This document shows, one piece after another, positions 16,594 through 24,575 of a stretch of DNA of 41,533 nucleotides (its first letter is position 1; each line of letters starts with the position of its first letter). The position numbers were made by a program, and so were the translations under genes. The notes under the pieces are model-generated. The model was not told the origin of the DNA, did no database searches, and worked only from the letters and a program-made list of their open reading frames with translations. The DNA is from Bacteroidales bacterium (GTDB lineage: Bacteria > Bacteroidota > Bacteroidia > Bacteroidales > GCA-2748055). The stretch lies in contig JACJXF010000022.1 in assembly GCA_020636775.1 (NCBI GenBank), forward strand, positions 1-41,533, in the 5' to 3' direction.

Positions 16594-17646
16594 TTATCTT
16601 TCATTCCAAATTTCTTCAATTGATTTATTTTTTAAACCTTCCTTAATTTTAATAATGGCTTTTTGTGAATACCTGTCAAAAGGTACATTACCAACTCTTA
16701 AATGCTTAAAGCATTCTGGATCATCTTTGATGTTAAACCACTTAATTGCTGCTGATGTTTTTGGACCAGTAAGACCAAGTTTTTTTGCTAATTGATCTCT
16801 TCCAAGATTATAATAATCAAGTTCATTAACTCTTTTAATAGCAACTATTGCAGCTCCTGGTGTGCCTTCTGGAACAGGAGTAAATGGAATACCTTCTTCG
16901 GTTTTAGATATTCTCAAATCCAAAGAAGGGCCATAACCATTAGAAGTAAGGCTTAAAGTAGAAGTGCCTGGAAAAATTTGATTCCAATTAGACCCCTTCT
17001 TTAGCATACCGGTAATTAATTTCAGTTCGGCATCGGATGGTTGGGTTTCTATTCCTTGAATTGAATTTTCCATTATTGCTAAAGCTCTCAGTTTTTCAAG
17101 AGCTTCTAATCTTTTTCTGCTTTTAGGTTGTATAAGTTTTCTTACTTCATCAATTTCTTGCGAAAACAAAGCCTCCATTTCTATTGGAGGAGTTGTAGAA
17201 AGTGGCAAAACCCTGACTGGGAGCTCTGTTTTAAGATCAATATTAAAAACTCTTGAGGCAATATCCCTAAAAAGAGTAAGACCAGCTTGTGCTTGGAAAT
17301 AAAACAACTGTTCAGATAATTCTAGTGTATAGTGTTGGGCAGCATCTCTAAATCCATTAATTGTTTGCAGGGTTAAGACTTCTTCCTCTGTCAGAAATTT
17401 TACTTTTGCATCGCTAAAGCACTTTCTAATGCATACACTAAAACCGATTGTTTCTTTAGCTCTTTTTTCTCGAATCTTTCCGCCTTTATGAATAATTGCA
17501 GCTTTTAGAAGCATCTCAAATGAATGGTCTAAAAAAATCAAAACACCATGCGTACGACCGCATTCATGAGGTCTATTAAAAAGCTCAATACTCAATGTAA
17601 GAGAATCTATTGCTTTTTGATACAGATGTTTTGCTTCATTTTTCAT
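16594..17646 (-). CDS. DUF3644 protein with HEPN-type RxxxxH motif
   Basis: A 350-residue protein whose N-terminal 130 residues are a DUF3644 domain (AIDSLTLSIELFNRP, GRTHGVLIFLDHSFEMLLKAAIIHKGGKIREKRAKETIGF). DUF3644 belongs to the HEPN superfamily; residues 100-105 read RDAAQH, matching the R-x4-6-H catalytic motif of HEPN ribonucleases. The C-terminal third has helical DNA- or RNA-binding character (YNLGRDQLAKKLGLTGPKTSAAIKWFNI). HEPN proteins of this type are frequent in phage-defense and toxin loci. It is the first gene of the operon, 8 bases before the RecQ-PRTase gene. The active substrate is unknown. Confidence 0.8.
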   Translation of the reverse strand: MKNEAKHLYQKAIDSLTLSIELFNRPHECGRTHGVLIFLDHSFEMLLKAAIIHKGGKIREKRAKETIGFSVCIRKCFSDAKVKFLTEEEVLTLQTINGFRDAAQHYTLELSEQLFYFQAQAGLTLFRDIASRVFNIDLKTELPVRVLPLSTTPPIEMEALFSQEIDEVRKLIQPKSRKRLEALEKLRALAIMENSIQGIETQPSDAELKLITGMLKKGSNWNQIFPGTSTLSLTSNGYGPSLDLRISKTEEGIPFTPVPEGTPGAAIVAIKRVNELDYYNLGRDQLAKKLGLTGPKTSAAIKWFNIKDDPECFKHLRVGNVPFDRYSQKAIIKIKEGLKNKSIEEIWNER

Positions 17647-17684
17647 TTCATCAAGTCAGCTAACTTGTTTTGAATTTTCTTTTG

Positions 17685-17792
17685 TTATTCTTCAATGATT
17701 TCGTACAATTCCTTTGTTGTTCTTTGATCAGAAAAATCAGGTGCATTATTATTGACTGATTTTAAATCAAATTCTTTTTCTTCAATTGGCCA
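17685..17792 (-). pseudogene. C-terminal fragment of an unidentified gene
   Basis: On the minus strand a frame without any start codon runs for 35 codons (PIEEKEFDLKSVNNNAPDFS, then DQRTTKELYEIIEE) to a stop at 17685-17687. Its upstream side is cut by a stop codon that falls right at the edge of the hairpin element beginning near 17793. Its composition looks coding, and it lies 38 bases before the HEPN gene start. I read it as the remnant of a gene cut off when the hairpin or cassette arrived. The alternative is chance. Confidence 0.35.
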
Positions 17793-17803
17793 TTAACGTT
17801 TGA

Positions 17804-17910
17804 CAATATGAAACGGTTGGGTTTTCGGAGCGCGTCTGTATCCACCGTTGGAAAAACTGGTTTGAAAAATAAATTCTCGCAAACCACTGAACCCCAACTG
17901 TTTTATATTG
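17804..17910. repeat. Second long imperfect hairpin, cassette-boundary (attC-like) candidate
   Basis: Arms 17804-17824 and 17890-17910 pair over 21 bp with about three mismatches or wobbles (CAATAT, AAAC and GTTGGG shared). An inner TGGTTTG/CAAACCA pair lies in the loop. TTAACG stands 6 bases outside the left arm and GTGTTGG just outside the right arm. The size (107 bases) and layout match the element at 13061-13173 although the sequence differs, as is usual for attC sites within one array. Confidence 0.55.
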
Positions 17911-17931
17911 TGTGTTGGAAACTGGCCTTTA

Positions 17932-18456
17932 TTAATACTCATATTTCTGCCATTTCAATTTTAAAGACTGAATATCTAATTCAAATTCTATCCATTCATC
18001 ACCTGGCTCATAAATCTCGCCTAATAATTTAGTATCAGTCTTTTTTGTAAATCTTATTCCATCAATGAAATCAGGGCGTATCTCCTTAATCAGTTTATTG
18101 TTTTTGAGTATATAAATCCCCCAGTTTGTTGCTAAAAAAATCAAGTCTTGGTCCAGTAAAATTTCAAAGTCAGTAAAGAATCCGTTTTCAGGATGTAAAA
18201 TCAAATCTCTAGAATCTTTGTCAATTAGATAAAAAGCTCCATTAGTTAAGATTCCTATTTTCGATGATTTATCAATCTCCACTATTTTCTCGTTTACTAA
18301 TCCAATATCTCCGCTAGCAAATGAACCAATCCAACAATCGGAATCAATCGAAATAAACTTTATCCACAAAGGATTGGTATCAGTCTCTCCGAAGTGTTTC
18401 TCTTCGAAATCACCTGAAATTGGAGTCAATTTTAAAATTTCATAATTCATAGTCAT
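17932..18456 (-). CDS. Hypothetical protein, small beta-rich accessory gene
   Basis: A protein of about 174 residues starting at the ATG at 18456. The open frame extends further upstream only through a TTG at 18489 within GTTGGCAATAAG, which is more likely boundary sequence than coding. The chain is short beta strands with turns (LWIKFISIDSDCWIGSFASGDIGLV; GAFYLIDKDSRDLIL; LIFLATNWGIYIL), like a single beta-propeller-type or immunity-type domain, but I do not recognise the family. No signal peptide. It is a single AT-rich gene between the second hairpin and a GTTGGCAA-type motif, the size and placement of a mobile gene cassette. The gap 18490-18733 shows nothing recognisable. Confidence 0.55.
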   Translation of the reverse strand: MTMNYEILKLTPISGDFEEKHFGETDTNPLWIKFISIDSDCWIGSFASGDIGLVNEKIVEIDKSSKIGILTNGAFYLIDKDSRDLILHPENGFFTDFEILLDQDLIFLATNWGIYILKNNKLIKEIRPDFIDGIRFTKKTDTKLLGEIYEPGDEWIEFELDIQSLKLKWQKYEY

Positions 18457-18733
18457 CAATGTATGCTTGTCTTTTAGGCTTATTGCCAACTAACTTATAC
18501 CCCTCAACCCCCCAACTCCCTCTCCAAAACTCCATCTCTCAGATTTAAACTAAATATACTGAAATTTAAAATCAAAGCCAGAATTTTTCATTCATATAAT
18601 CCAAAAACCTAATCCCGGAAATTATCCATCAAAACCGTTAACAGGAAGTTACCGGTGAGTCATTTGTTCTTTTCTGCTAATGTCTTTAGGTGAGGTCAGA
18701 AATTAAGCCAGTGTATATTTTGGCCGGAAAGCA

Positions 18734-19441
18734 TCAGGGCCGTTCAATCAGTTTGCCGATTTCGATCTGCATCAGCTCTTTCAGCTCAGTAATGGACAGG
18801 GATTGAATCACCTCCTCACTGATTTCTTTGCCAAAGCGGATTTTTACTTTGGAGGGAAGTATTTTCCAGTCTCCCTTTCTTTTCAGATGATACATGCCGG
18901 AGATACCTACAGGAATAATACTTTTGTTCATCTGTTTGGCTAAACGAAAAGGCAGGGTTTTAAAGGGCCTCATTTTGCCATCGAGGGTCCGGTGTCCTTC
19001 CGGGAGAATAATCATGGACCTGCCTGAATTCAAAAGCTGCAGGGTTTTCTTATAACTCGAAAGTGAATTCTGTATGCTCTCCCGGTCAATTGGCACATTT
19101 CCCAGCCGCCTGGCCATATGCCCGTATAAGGGCCATCCATGCTGCTGCTTTGCCTCAACTCCCCTTACCAGACCTGGAATATAACCACCGAGCAGCGGGG
19201 GATCGAAAAGGCTGACGTGATTGGCCATGTACAAATAGGTCTTACCCGCTTCAATATTCTCAAGCCCTTCAACCTTAACCGAAGTGAAGCATAAGGCAAA
19301 AAGGAAGCGCATCAGGGCCTTTAGCCAGGGATCGTAAATGCGCTCCGGAAAAATATAGCTGCAAACTATCGCAAAGAAAAGGAAGAAGACAAAAAACAAG
19401 GAGCCTGCGAACCAGATAAAGAGGGATATCAGTACTTTCAT
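18734..19441 (-). CDS. 1-acyl-glycerol-3-phosphate acyltransferase (PlsC family)
   Basis: A 235-residue membrane-associated acyltransferase that would transfer a fatty acyl group to lysophosphatidic acid or a related lysolipid. The N-terminal segment (about residues 3-31) is a membrane anchor. The catalytic HX4D motif is NHVSLFD with His75 and Asp80; the second block is PEGHRT at 147-152; VPIDRES at 116-122 is the substrate-binding block. Its start overlaps the stop of the lipid kinase gene by 4 bases (ATGA), so the two are co-translated and likely act on the same glycerolipid pathway. Confidence 0.9.
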   Translation of the reverse strand: MKVLISLFIWFAGSLFFVFFLFFAIVCSYIFPERIYDPWLKALMRFLFALCFTSVKVEGLENIEAGKTYLYMANHVSLFDPPLLGGYIPGLVRGVEAKQQHGWPLYGHMARRLGNVPIDRESIQNSLSSYKKTLQLLNSGRSMIILPEGHRTLDGKMRPFKTLPFRLAKQMNKSIIPVGISGMYHLKRKGDWKILPSKVKIRFGKEISEEVIQSLSITELKELMQIEIGKLIERP

Positions 19442-20328
19442 CTCCAGTATATTTCAATGGCCTTCTCCAGACATTCAACCTCCACCGGAGTGCTGCCGGT
19501 CAGCTCACCGTCGGGCGATAAAATCTTGCTCTGCCTGCCCTCAATTTTTATCTTTTTTGCCTGGAAGGTTTCAATCTCAGGCAGGAACACGTGTTCGCCG
19601 GTAAATATCTTTGGAAAACACTGCAGCAGCCTTATCCTTCCCAGTTTGTTTGCTATGGTCACATCCAGCAGCCCGTCGTCGGTTAAAGCATTGGGAGCCA
19701 TCAGAAAATTAGCGGTATAGCGGGTGTTGGAAATCTCCACAAAGGTGCAATCTCGCTCAAAAACCTCCCCGTCGATCTCAAGCCTTAGCCTGTCCGACGA
19801 TAAAAACAGCGTACGGTAAAGTACACCCAGCGTGTACGACAGATTACCAAATATCTTTAGACCATGTGCGATTTTGGTGACATCCGCAACAAAGCCAAGT
19901 CCAAGGATGTTCAGAAAATAATAATCCTGCCCTTCTGTTCTGAATTTCCCCACATCCATTTTACGGAGCTTGTTTCCTGCAATGATTTCAATTGCTTCCT
20001 TCCAGTTCGAATTATCCAGCTTCAGGTCGCGGGCAAAAGCATTCCCTGTACCAACGGGAAGGATTCCAAGCGGTATGCGGCGTTTGGAAGGATTCTGATA
20101 GTATCCGTTCACCACCTCAAAAAGCGTCCCGTCTCCTCCTGCTGATACAATACCGTCATAAGCGCTGAAGTCGGCATCTCTTACGATCTCTGTTCCGTGC
20201 CCCGGATAAGAGGTCGAATGAAGCACCGCATGTATGCCGGATTCCTTAAAGGCAGCCTCAACTTCATGAAGCAGTCTGCCTGCACGGCCATGCCCTGCAA
20301 ATGGATTAAATATCAGGAGTATCTTCAT
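19438..20328 (-). CDS. YegS/diacylglycerol kinase family lipid kinase
   Basis: A 296-residue lipid kinase of the DAGK catalytic-domain family. Visible motifs are the N-terminal strand LLIFNPFAGHGRAG, the nucleotide-binding GGDGTLFEVVNGY with GGDGT at 64-68, PVGTGNAFARDL at 91-102 and, near the C-terminus, DDGLLDVTIANK and LSPDGELTGSTPVEVE. It phosphorylates a diacylglycerol- or sphingosine-like lipid with ATP at the membrane surface. Its length is typical. It is the first gene of a two-gene operon with the PlsC-type acyltransferase. Confidence 0.9.
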   Translation of the reverse strand: MKILLIFNPFAGHGRAGRLLHEVEAAFKESGIHAVLHSTSYPGHGTEIVRDADFSAYDGIVSAGGDGTLFEVVNGYYQNPSKRRIPLGILPVGTGNAFARDLKLDNSNWKEAIEIIAGNKLRKMDVGKFRTEGQDYYFLNILGLGFVADVTKIAHGLKIFGNLSYTLGVLYRTLFLSSDRLRLEIDGEVFERDCTFVEISNTRYTANFLMAPNALTDDGLLDVTIANKLGRIRLLQCFPKIFTGEHVFLPEIETFQAKKIKIEGRQSKILSPDGELTGSTPVEVECLEKAIEIYWR

Positions 20329-20489
20329 CTTTAGCGGTAGTATTTTAGTTATCGTTTAGCCTCAACCCGGTAAAAAAGAAGGAAAGAAATTAACTTCCAG
20401 ATTCTCCAGCCGGCATGATGAAAAAGTAAAATTAGATTTTTAAACAGATAAAGCAAGTAGCAGATAAATCCACCGGCCTGAAAATGAAT

Positions 20490-20505
20490 GTAAAATGCAT
20501 TTTAC
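20490..20505. repeat. 16-bp perfect palindrome at a gene end
   Basis: GTAAAATGCATTTTAC is its own reverse complement and overlaps the stop codon of the esterase-like lipoprotein gene. It could be a weak bidirectional terminator stem or a protein-binding site; there is no clear T-tract. Confidence 0.4.
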
Positions 20506-21803
20506 TCCGGCTCTAACTTTGACAAAAACTCATCACCAAAATCCCTTTCCATCTTCACTTTATCATGAAAACCCAGGGAAAGAGCCCTTTGTAAATTTTC
20601 CTGACTTAATTTCTCATTCTGCCGGTGATAAAAATACAGGGCATAATCATAATACACATCGGGATTTTCAGGCTCCGCGGTTTTATAAGCTGCCAGCAGA
20701 TGCTCAATCTGTTTGTTTTCGGGCTGGGCATGCAGGAGCGAATTCAGGTGGGAGTAAAATAGTATCCCCAGAAAAGCCTTTACCCGTAAATAATGGTCCT
20801 GCTGGTCGCCATGGGTTCTGGAAATATAGTCTGCCAGCTGACTTAACTCATTATTCCACCAAAGCGAATCCATTTCCATGGAGGCCTTGCTGTATGCCTG
20901 ATTAATCCGGCTTTCTTCCTTCAGGTCCGATTCTATTTTTTTGATTTTATAGGAAAGTTTTTTGTCTGTCCTTATTTTTTCCATCAGCTCCCTGGCATGC
21001 TTATTTTCAGGATCCATGTTTATGGCTTTCTCAACCGCCTTCAGGGCAAAAAAAACATCTCCGGCATTAATAAGACTGTCAGCGGATTCTGTGAGAATTT
21101 CGGATTCGTTTTTGAGAAGCTTCTTTCCGTTTGGTGTTGACAATCCCATTAAAAAAATATATCCGTCCTTCATCGATTCAGCCGGTGGCCATTCGTGACG
21201 GCCTCTGAAATAATCGGACATGAAAATCCCCTGACCTGAAAAAGTAAGGGGGTTATAATAGGTTTCAGCAAAATTAAAATCGTTTATGCCGGAAATCATA
21301 TAAACCGGACAGGGTAACTCACGAATCGATTTAATATCGGGTCCTGCGCCGAGCATCATCACACCCTTTAATTTGTGCCTCCCGGCATATTCAAATGCCA
21401 TCCTGGCACCGCCTGAAAATCCGGCAATAAAAATCTTATAGGGATCCACCGGGAATTTCTTAATTGCATCGCTTATCAGAAGGGTAATGGCTTTATCATA
21501 GTCGGGATAGTTGTTTCGAACCAGATCCGATCCTACAACAACACAGGGAATCCGAGTCAGAGCCGGGCGGGTTTTTTCCACTGCCATGGCACCATCGCCT
21601 CCCGAATCGAGAATAACAAGCAGGGGTAATTTAGCCTTTGAATTCAGGGGAAGTATATAATGGTACGAATTATCGGGATCTGTATCACATTTATCAGACT
21701 TGCTGTCGCTAAAAGTTACACTTGTGTTTCTGTGACAGGAGGTTCCAAATAACAGACTGAAAAGCAACAGGCTGATAATGAACCGGGATTTATGGGAATT
21801 CAT
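20502..21803 (-). CDS. Lipoprotein with alpha/beta-hydrolase (esterase-like) and TPR-like regions
   Basis: A 433-residue exported protein starting at the ATG at 21803; the open frame continues upstream but would overlap the kinase gene and push the signal peptide inside. The signal peptide ends in LLFGTSC, giving lipidated Cys23. Residues about 45-220 form an alpha/beta-hydrolase domain: LLVILDSGGDG, the nucleophile elbow GFSGG with Ser130, a likely acid Asp175 in GINDF and His203 in GRHEW. The C-terminal 180 residues are helical and TPR-like (DVFFALKAVEKAINMDPENKHARELM; PDVYYDYALYFYH). A periplasmic esterase or peptidase-like hydrolase is likely; the substrate is unknown. It follows the kinase gene by 25 bases. 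Confidence 0.75.
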   Translation of the reverse strand: MNSHKSRFIISLLLFSLLFGTSCHRNTSVTFSDSKSDKCDTDPDNSYHYILPLNSKAKLPLLVILDSGGDGAMAVEKTRPALTRIPCVVVGSDLVRNNYPDYDKAITLLISDAIKKFPVDPYKIFIAGFSGGARMAFEYAGRHKLKGVMMLGAGPDIKSIRELPCPVYMISGINDFNFAETYYNPLTFSGQGIFMSDYFRGRHEWPPAESMKDGYIFLMGLSTPNGKKLLKNESEILTESADSLINAGDVFFALKAVEKAINMDPENKHARELMEKIRTDKKLSYKIKKIESDLKEESRINQAYSKASMEMDSLWWNNELSQLADYISRTHGDQQDHYLRVKAFLGILFYSHLNSLLHAQPENKQIEHLLAAYKTAEPENPDVYYDYALYFYHRQNEKLSQENLQRALSLGFHDKVKMERDFGDEFLSKLEPE

Positions 21804-21828
21804 AGAGCTTAATGCTGTAATGTAAGTT

Positions 21829-23793
21829 TTACTTCGGTAAACTGAATACAAAGCGCGAACCATGTCCTTTTTCACTTTCAACCCAGATTCTGCCTCCGTG
21901 CTTTTCCACAAATTCTTTACAAAGTATAAGCCCCAGTCCTGTTCCGGCTTCATCTGCGGTTCCGCGGGTAGAAACGTTACTGTCGATTCTGAATAATTTA
22001 TCCAGATTTTTTTCATCAATACCTACTCCGGTATCCGTAACAGAAACCTGCACATCGTGGTCATCCAGACTTGTACTTATTGTAATACTTCCATCTTGTG
22101 GAGTGAACTTTATTGCATTTGATAACAGATTTCTCAGCACTGTATCAATCATATTCTTGTCAAAAACCGGTCTTATTTCATCAGATGATAAGAGAGAAAT
22201 CTTGATATTCTTCTTCTGTGCCTGTCCGGCTACCATATTAATATTATCGCTGATGCACTTTATCAGATCGGTTGGCTCAGGTTTGAATTCTATTCTCCCT
22301 GTCTGAGCTCTCGACCATACCAGAAGGTTTTCCAGAAGACTGAGAGATTGCTTAGCTGAATCAGAAATTATTTTAAGGTAATACTCTGTTTTTGAACTCT
22401 CATATGCCCTGAAGTTAGTGATCAGCAGGTCAGAAAATCCAATTATTGAACTGAAGGGGTTTTTAAGATCGTGTGCTACAATGGAGAAAAATTTATCCTT
22501 TGTCGCATTAAGCTCCTTTAATCTTCTTTCATTTTCTATCAGTTTATCCTGCTCATTTTTCAATTCCGTAATATCCTGTCCAAGCCCGACAATGCCAAAA
22601 ATTTTCCCTGTTTCATCGTGGAGGGGAACTTTTGAAACGAGTCTCCAATGTTGTTTCCCTTTCTTATCTATGAATGAGGATTCATGATTAATTAGAGCTT
22701 CACCGCTGGTTATTACCCTCATATCTTCCTGGTATCCATGCTCTCCATCTATATCGCCAAAAATTTCAAGATCAGTTTTTCCAATTACCTCTGTCTCATT
22801 CTCCTTGCCCATTGCTTTAAGATCAGCCTTATTAGCCAGAAGCTTTCTGGCCTTTTCATCCTTAATATAAACTGTTTGGGGAAGATTATTTATAAGAGTT
22901 TGCAAAAGGATTCTTTCCTGTTTAGTTCTGTCTTCAGCTTTTTTACGCTGAATTACGCTGGCAATCTGGCTTCCGATTGAATCAAGAAATCGCAGGTCAT
23001 CCTCGGTATAGATATCTGTCTCCTCATAATGTTGCATTACCATTACTCCAAGAATTCCCGCGGGAGTTTTTAAAGGTACCCCTATCCATGAAGGAGAATT
23101 GGAACCCACAAGTTCTACTTCTCCCATTTCCGAAAGCTGATCGAAATACTTTTTGTCAATAATCATGGACCGGCCGGCATTGAAAACATAGCTAGTACAA
23201 CTTTTCCCCAGGTCCAGCGGTCCGGGTGGCTCATCGAACTTATCAATAAAATAGGGGAATGAGAACAGGTTGGTATCCTTATCAAAGAGAGCAAAAAAGC
23301 AATTTTCGGCATATAAAACCTTGGAGATGGATTTATGGATGGATTGAAGCAGTTCTTCCAGATTATCCGTAGTAGATACGCTGTGACCAATTTCCGACAA
23401 TACCAGCTTTTCCAGTTCGATTTTCTTTCTGACAGTAATATCCCGCCATACAGTATGTACAATTCTTTTTCCCAGATCAACCCGGGTCAGAAGAACTTCA
23501 ACATGAAAAAGTTCCCCGTCGGCTTTTTTATGAACCCATTCGAAACGATGGCTGCCTTTCTCCATCGCAATATTCATCATCTCTTCAGCCTTTTCGTAAG
23601 ATTTTCTTCCATCAGGCTGATATTCAGGAGAAAGCTCGGAAGGATGAGTCTGCAGAAGTTCTTCTGTGGAATTATACTTTAATAATGTAAGGCATGACTT
23701 ATTGCATTCAACAAACTTATCATCTGCAATGATCAGATTTGCATCAGCGAAATTCTCGAACAAAAACCTAAAATATCCTTCTTCAAAATTCAC
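21829..23793 (-). CDS. PAS-GAF-PAS sensor histidine kinase, cytoplasmic
   Basis: A 654-residue kinase without membrane segments. Order: PAS 1 at about 7-125 (FRFLFENFADANLIIADD ... VWRDITVRKK), GAF at 130-285 (LEELLQSIHKSISKVLYAENCFFAL; SWIGVPLKTPAGILGVMVMQ), PAS 2 at 292-415 (LINNLPQTVYIKDEKARKL ... GQDITELK), HisKA at about 430-498 with His441 in FSIVAHDLKNPF, and HATPase from about 540 (N box around Asn559, DTGVGI 587-592, GTGLGL 617-622). Start is GTG at 23793; an in-frame TAA lies five codons upstream and no ATG is available before PAS 1. No response regulator lies nearby, so its partner is elsewhere. It is followed by the esterase-like lipoprotein gene. Confidence 0.9.
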   Translation of the reverse strand: MNFEEGYFRFLFENFADANLIIADDKFVECNKSCLTLLKYNSTEELLQTHPSELSPEYQPDGRKSYEKAEEMMNIAMEKGSHRFEWVHKKADGELFHVEVLLTRVDLGKRIVHTVWRDITVRKKIELEKLVLSEIGHSVSTTDNLEELLQSIHKSISKVLYAENCFFALFDKDTNLFSFPYFIDKFDEPPGPLDLGKSCTSYVFNAGRSMIIDKKYFDQLSEMGEVELVGSNSPSWIGVPLKTPAGILGVMVMQHYEETDIYTEDDLRFLDSIGSQIASVIQRKKAEDRTKQERILLQTLINNLPQTVYIKDEKARKLLANKADLKAMGKENETEVIGKTDLEIFGDIDGEHGYQEDMRVITSGEALINHESSFIDKKGKQHWRLVSKVPLHDETGKIFGIVGLGQDITELKNEQDKLIENERRLKELNATKDKFFSIVAHDLKNPFSSIIGFSDLLITNFRAYESSKTEYYLKIISDSAKQSLSLLENLLVWSRAQTGRIEFKPEPTDLIKCISDNINMVAGQAQKKNIKISLLSSDEIRPVFDKNMIDTVLRNLLSNAIKFTPQDGSITISTSLDDHDVQVSVTDTGVGIDEKNLDKLFRIDSNVSTRGTADEAGTGLGLILCKEFVEKHGGRIWVESEKGHGSRFVFSLPK

Positions 23794-24141
23794 GGATGTT
23801 GTTTTTTACGGATGATATATTTTAGTTTTCAATCTTCTTTTAACAGAAAAAAAAAACGATAAGCCTGATGATTCATCTCATTTTAAAAAATCAGTAAACC
23901 AGACGAATCTAAAGCTCTAACCTTAATATTTTTCCAAATAAAATATAACTATACAAATAAACAAATAATAATTGATGAGGAAAATACGACAGGGTCTTAT
24001 TTAGATTTAAAATACAGAAGAGATATTTCGAAAGACCCTGGCTCTTTGATTTTTTTTTGAAAATTCTATTCCTTCAAGTTTTTTTGTATTCTGATGAATT
24101 TTCCTATCTTGCGTAAAGAGTTTATACCTGAAAGAACCTTA
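23794..24141. other. 348-base AT-rich gap between divergent genes
   Basis: No gene is visible. It holds an inverted repeat CAGGGTCTT (23990-23998) / AAGACCCTG (24032-24040) with a 33-base loop, followed by a run of nine T at 24050-24058, which could be a weak terminator or the end of a small RNA. Confidence 0.4.
24084..24113 (+). promoter_or_regulatory. Possible promoter of the START-like gene
   Basis: TTTG at 24084-24087, an 18-base spacer and TATCTTGC at 24106-24113 approximate the Bacteroidota TTTG/TAnnTTTG promoter with two mismatches in the -7 box. The start codon is 28 bases downstream. Confidence 0.3.
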
Positions 24142-24519
24142 ATGAAGAATAAATTTGAATTGGAGTATTCCTTAAACACCTCTGCCGGTGTTCTGTTCAG
24201 CCGGCTAAGTACTGCAAGTGGATTATCAGAATGGTTTGCCGATAATGTCAATGTGGACGGAAATATTTTCACCTTTTTTTGGGATGGATCCGAAGAGAAA
24301 GCTGAGATGCAGTCGATGAAGGAAAGTAAATACATACGCTTTCAGTGGCTTGAAGAGGATGATCCGAAATCCTATTTTGAGTTCAGGATTGAAAGCGACG
24401 ATCTTACCGGTGATTCCTTCCTGTTTATCACCGATTTTGCCGATGATGATGAGAAAGATGATGCTGTTGACCTCTGGAATTCGCAAATTGCAGAACTAAA
24501 ACATGTCCTGGGACTCTGA
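24142..24519 (+). CDS. START-like domain protein
   Basis: A 125-residue soluble protein made of one START/AHSA1-like helix-grip domain: FELEYSLNTSAGVLFSRLSTASGLSEWFADNV, VDGNIFTFFWDGSEEKAEM, then SYFEFRIESDDLTGDSFLFITDFADDDE and a C-terminal helix WNSQIAELKHVLGL. This small family is common in Bacteroidota and of unknown function; the fold binds hydrophobic ligands or assists chaperones in relatives. The open frame begins earlier at 24094, but the ATG at 24142 (MKNKFELEYS) matches the family start. It is 56 bases upstream of the LptF/G permease gene. Confidence 0.75.
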   Translation: MKNKFELEYSLNTSAGVLFSRLSTASGLSEWFADNVNVDGNIFTFFWDGSEEKAEMQSMKESKYIRFQWLEEDDPKSYFEFRIESDDLTGDSFLFITDFADDDEKDDAVDLWNSQIAELKHVLGL

Positions 24520-24541
24520 GTCCAAATCCGGAAAAATAACT

Positions 24542-24549
24542 TAACTTTG
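24542..24549 (+). promoter_or_regulatory. Bacteroidota-type -7 promoter box for the LptF/G permease
   Basis: TAACTTTG matches TAnnTTTG exactly, 27 bases before the start codon and just after the START-like gene. No clear -33 box is seen. Confidence 0.4.
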
Positions 24550-24575
24550 ACGCCGTTTCACAGCAATGGCTCATT

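Noticed and set aside
21804..22019. Longer start for the esterase-like lipoprotein
   Set aside because: It would overlap the histidine kinase gene and bury the signal peptide and lipobox 72 residues inside the protein.
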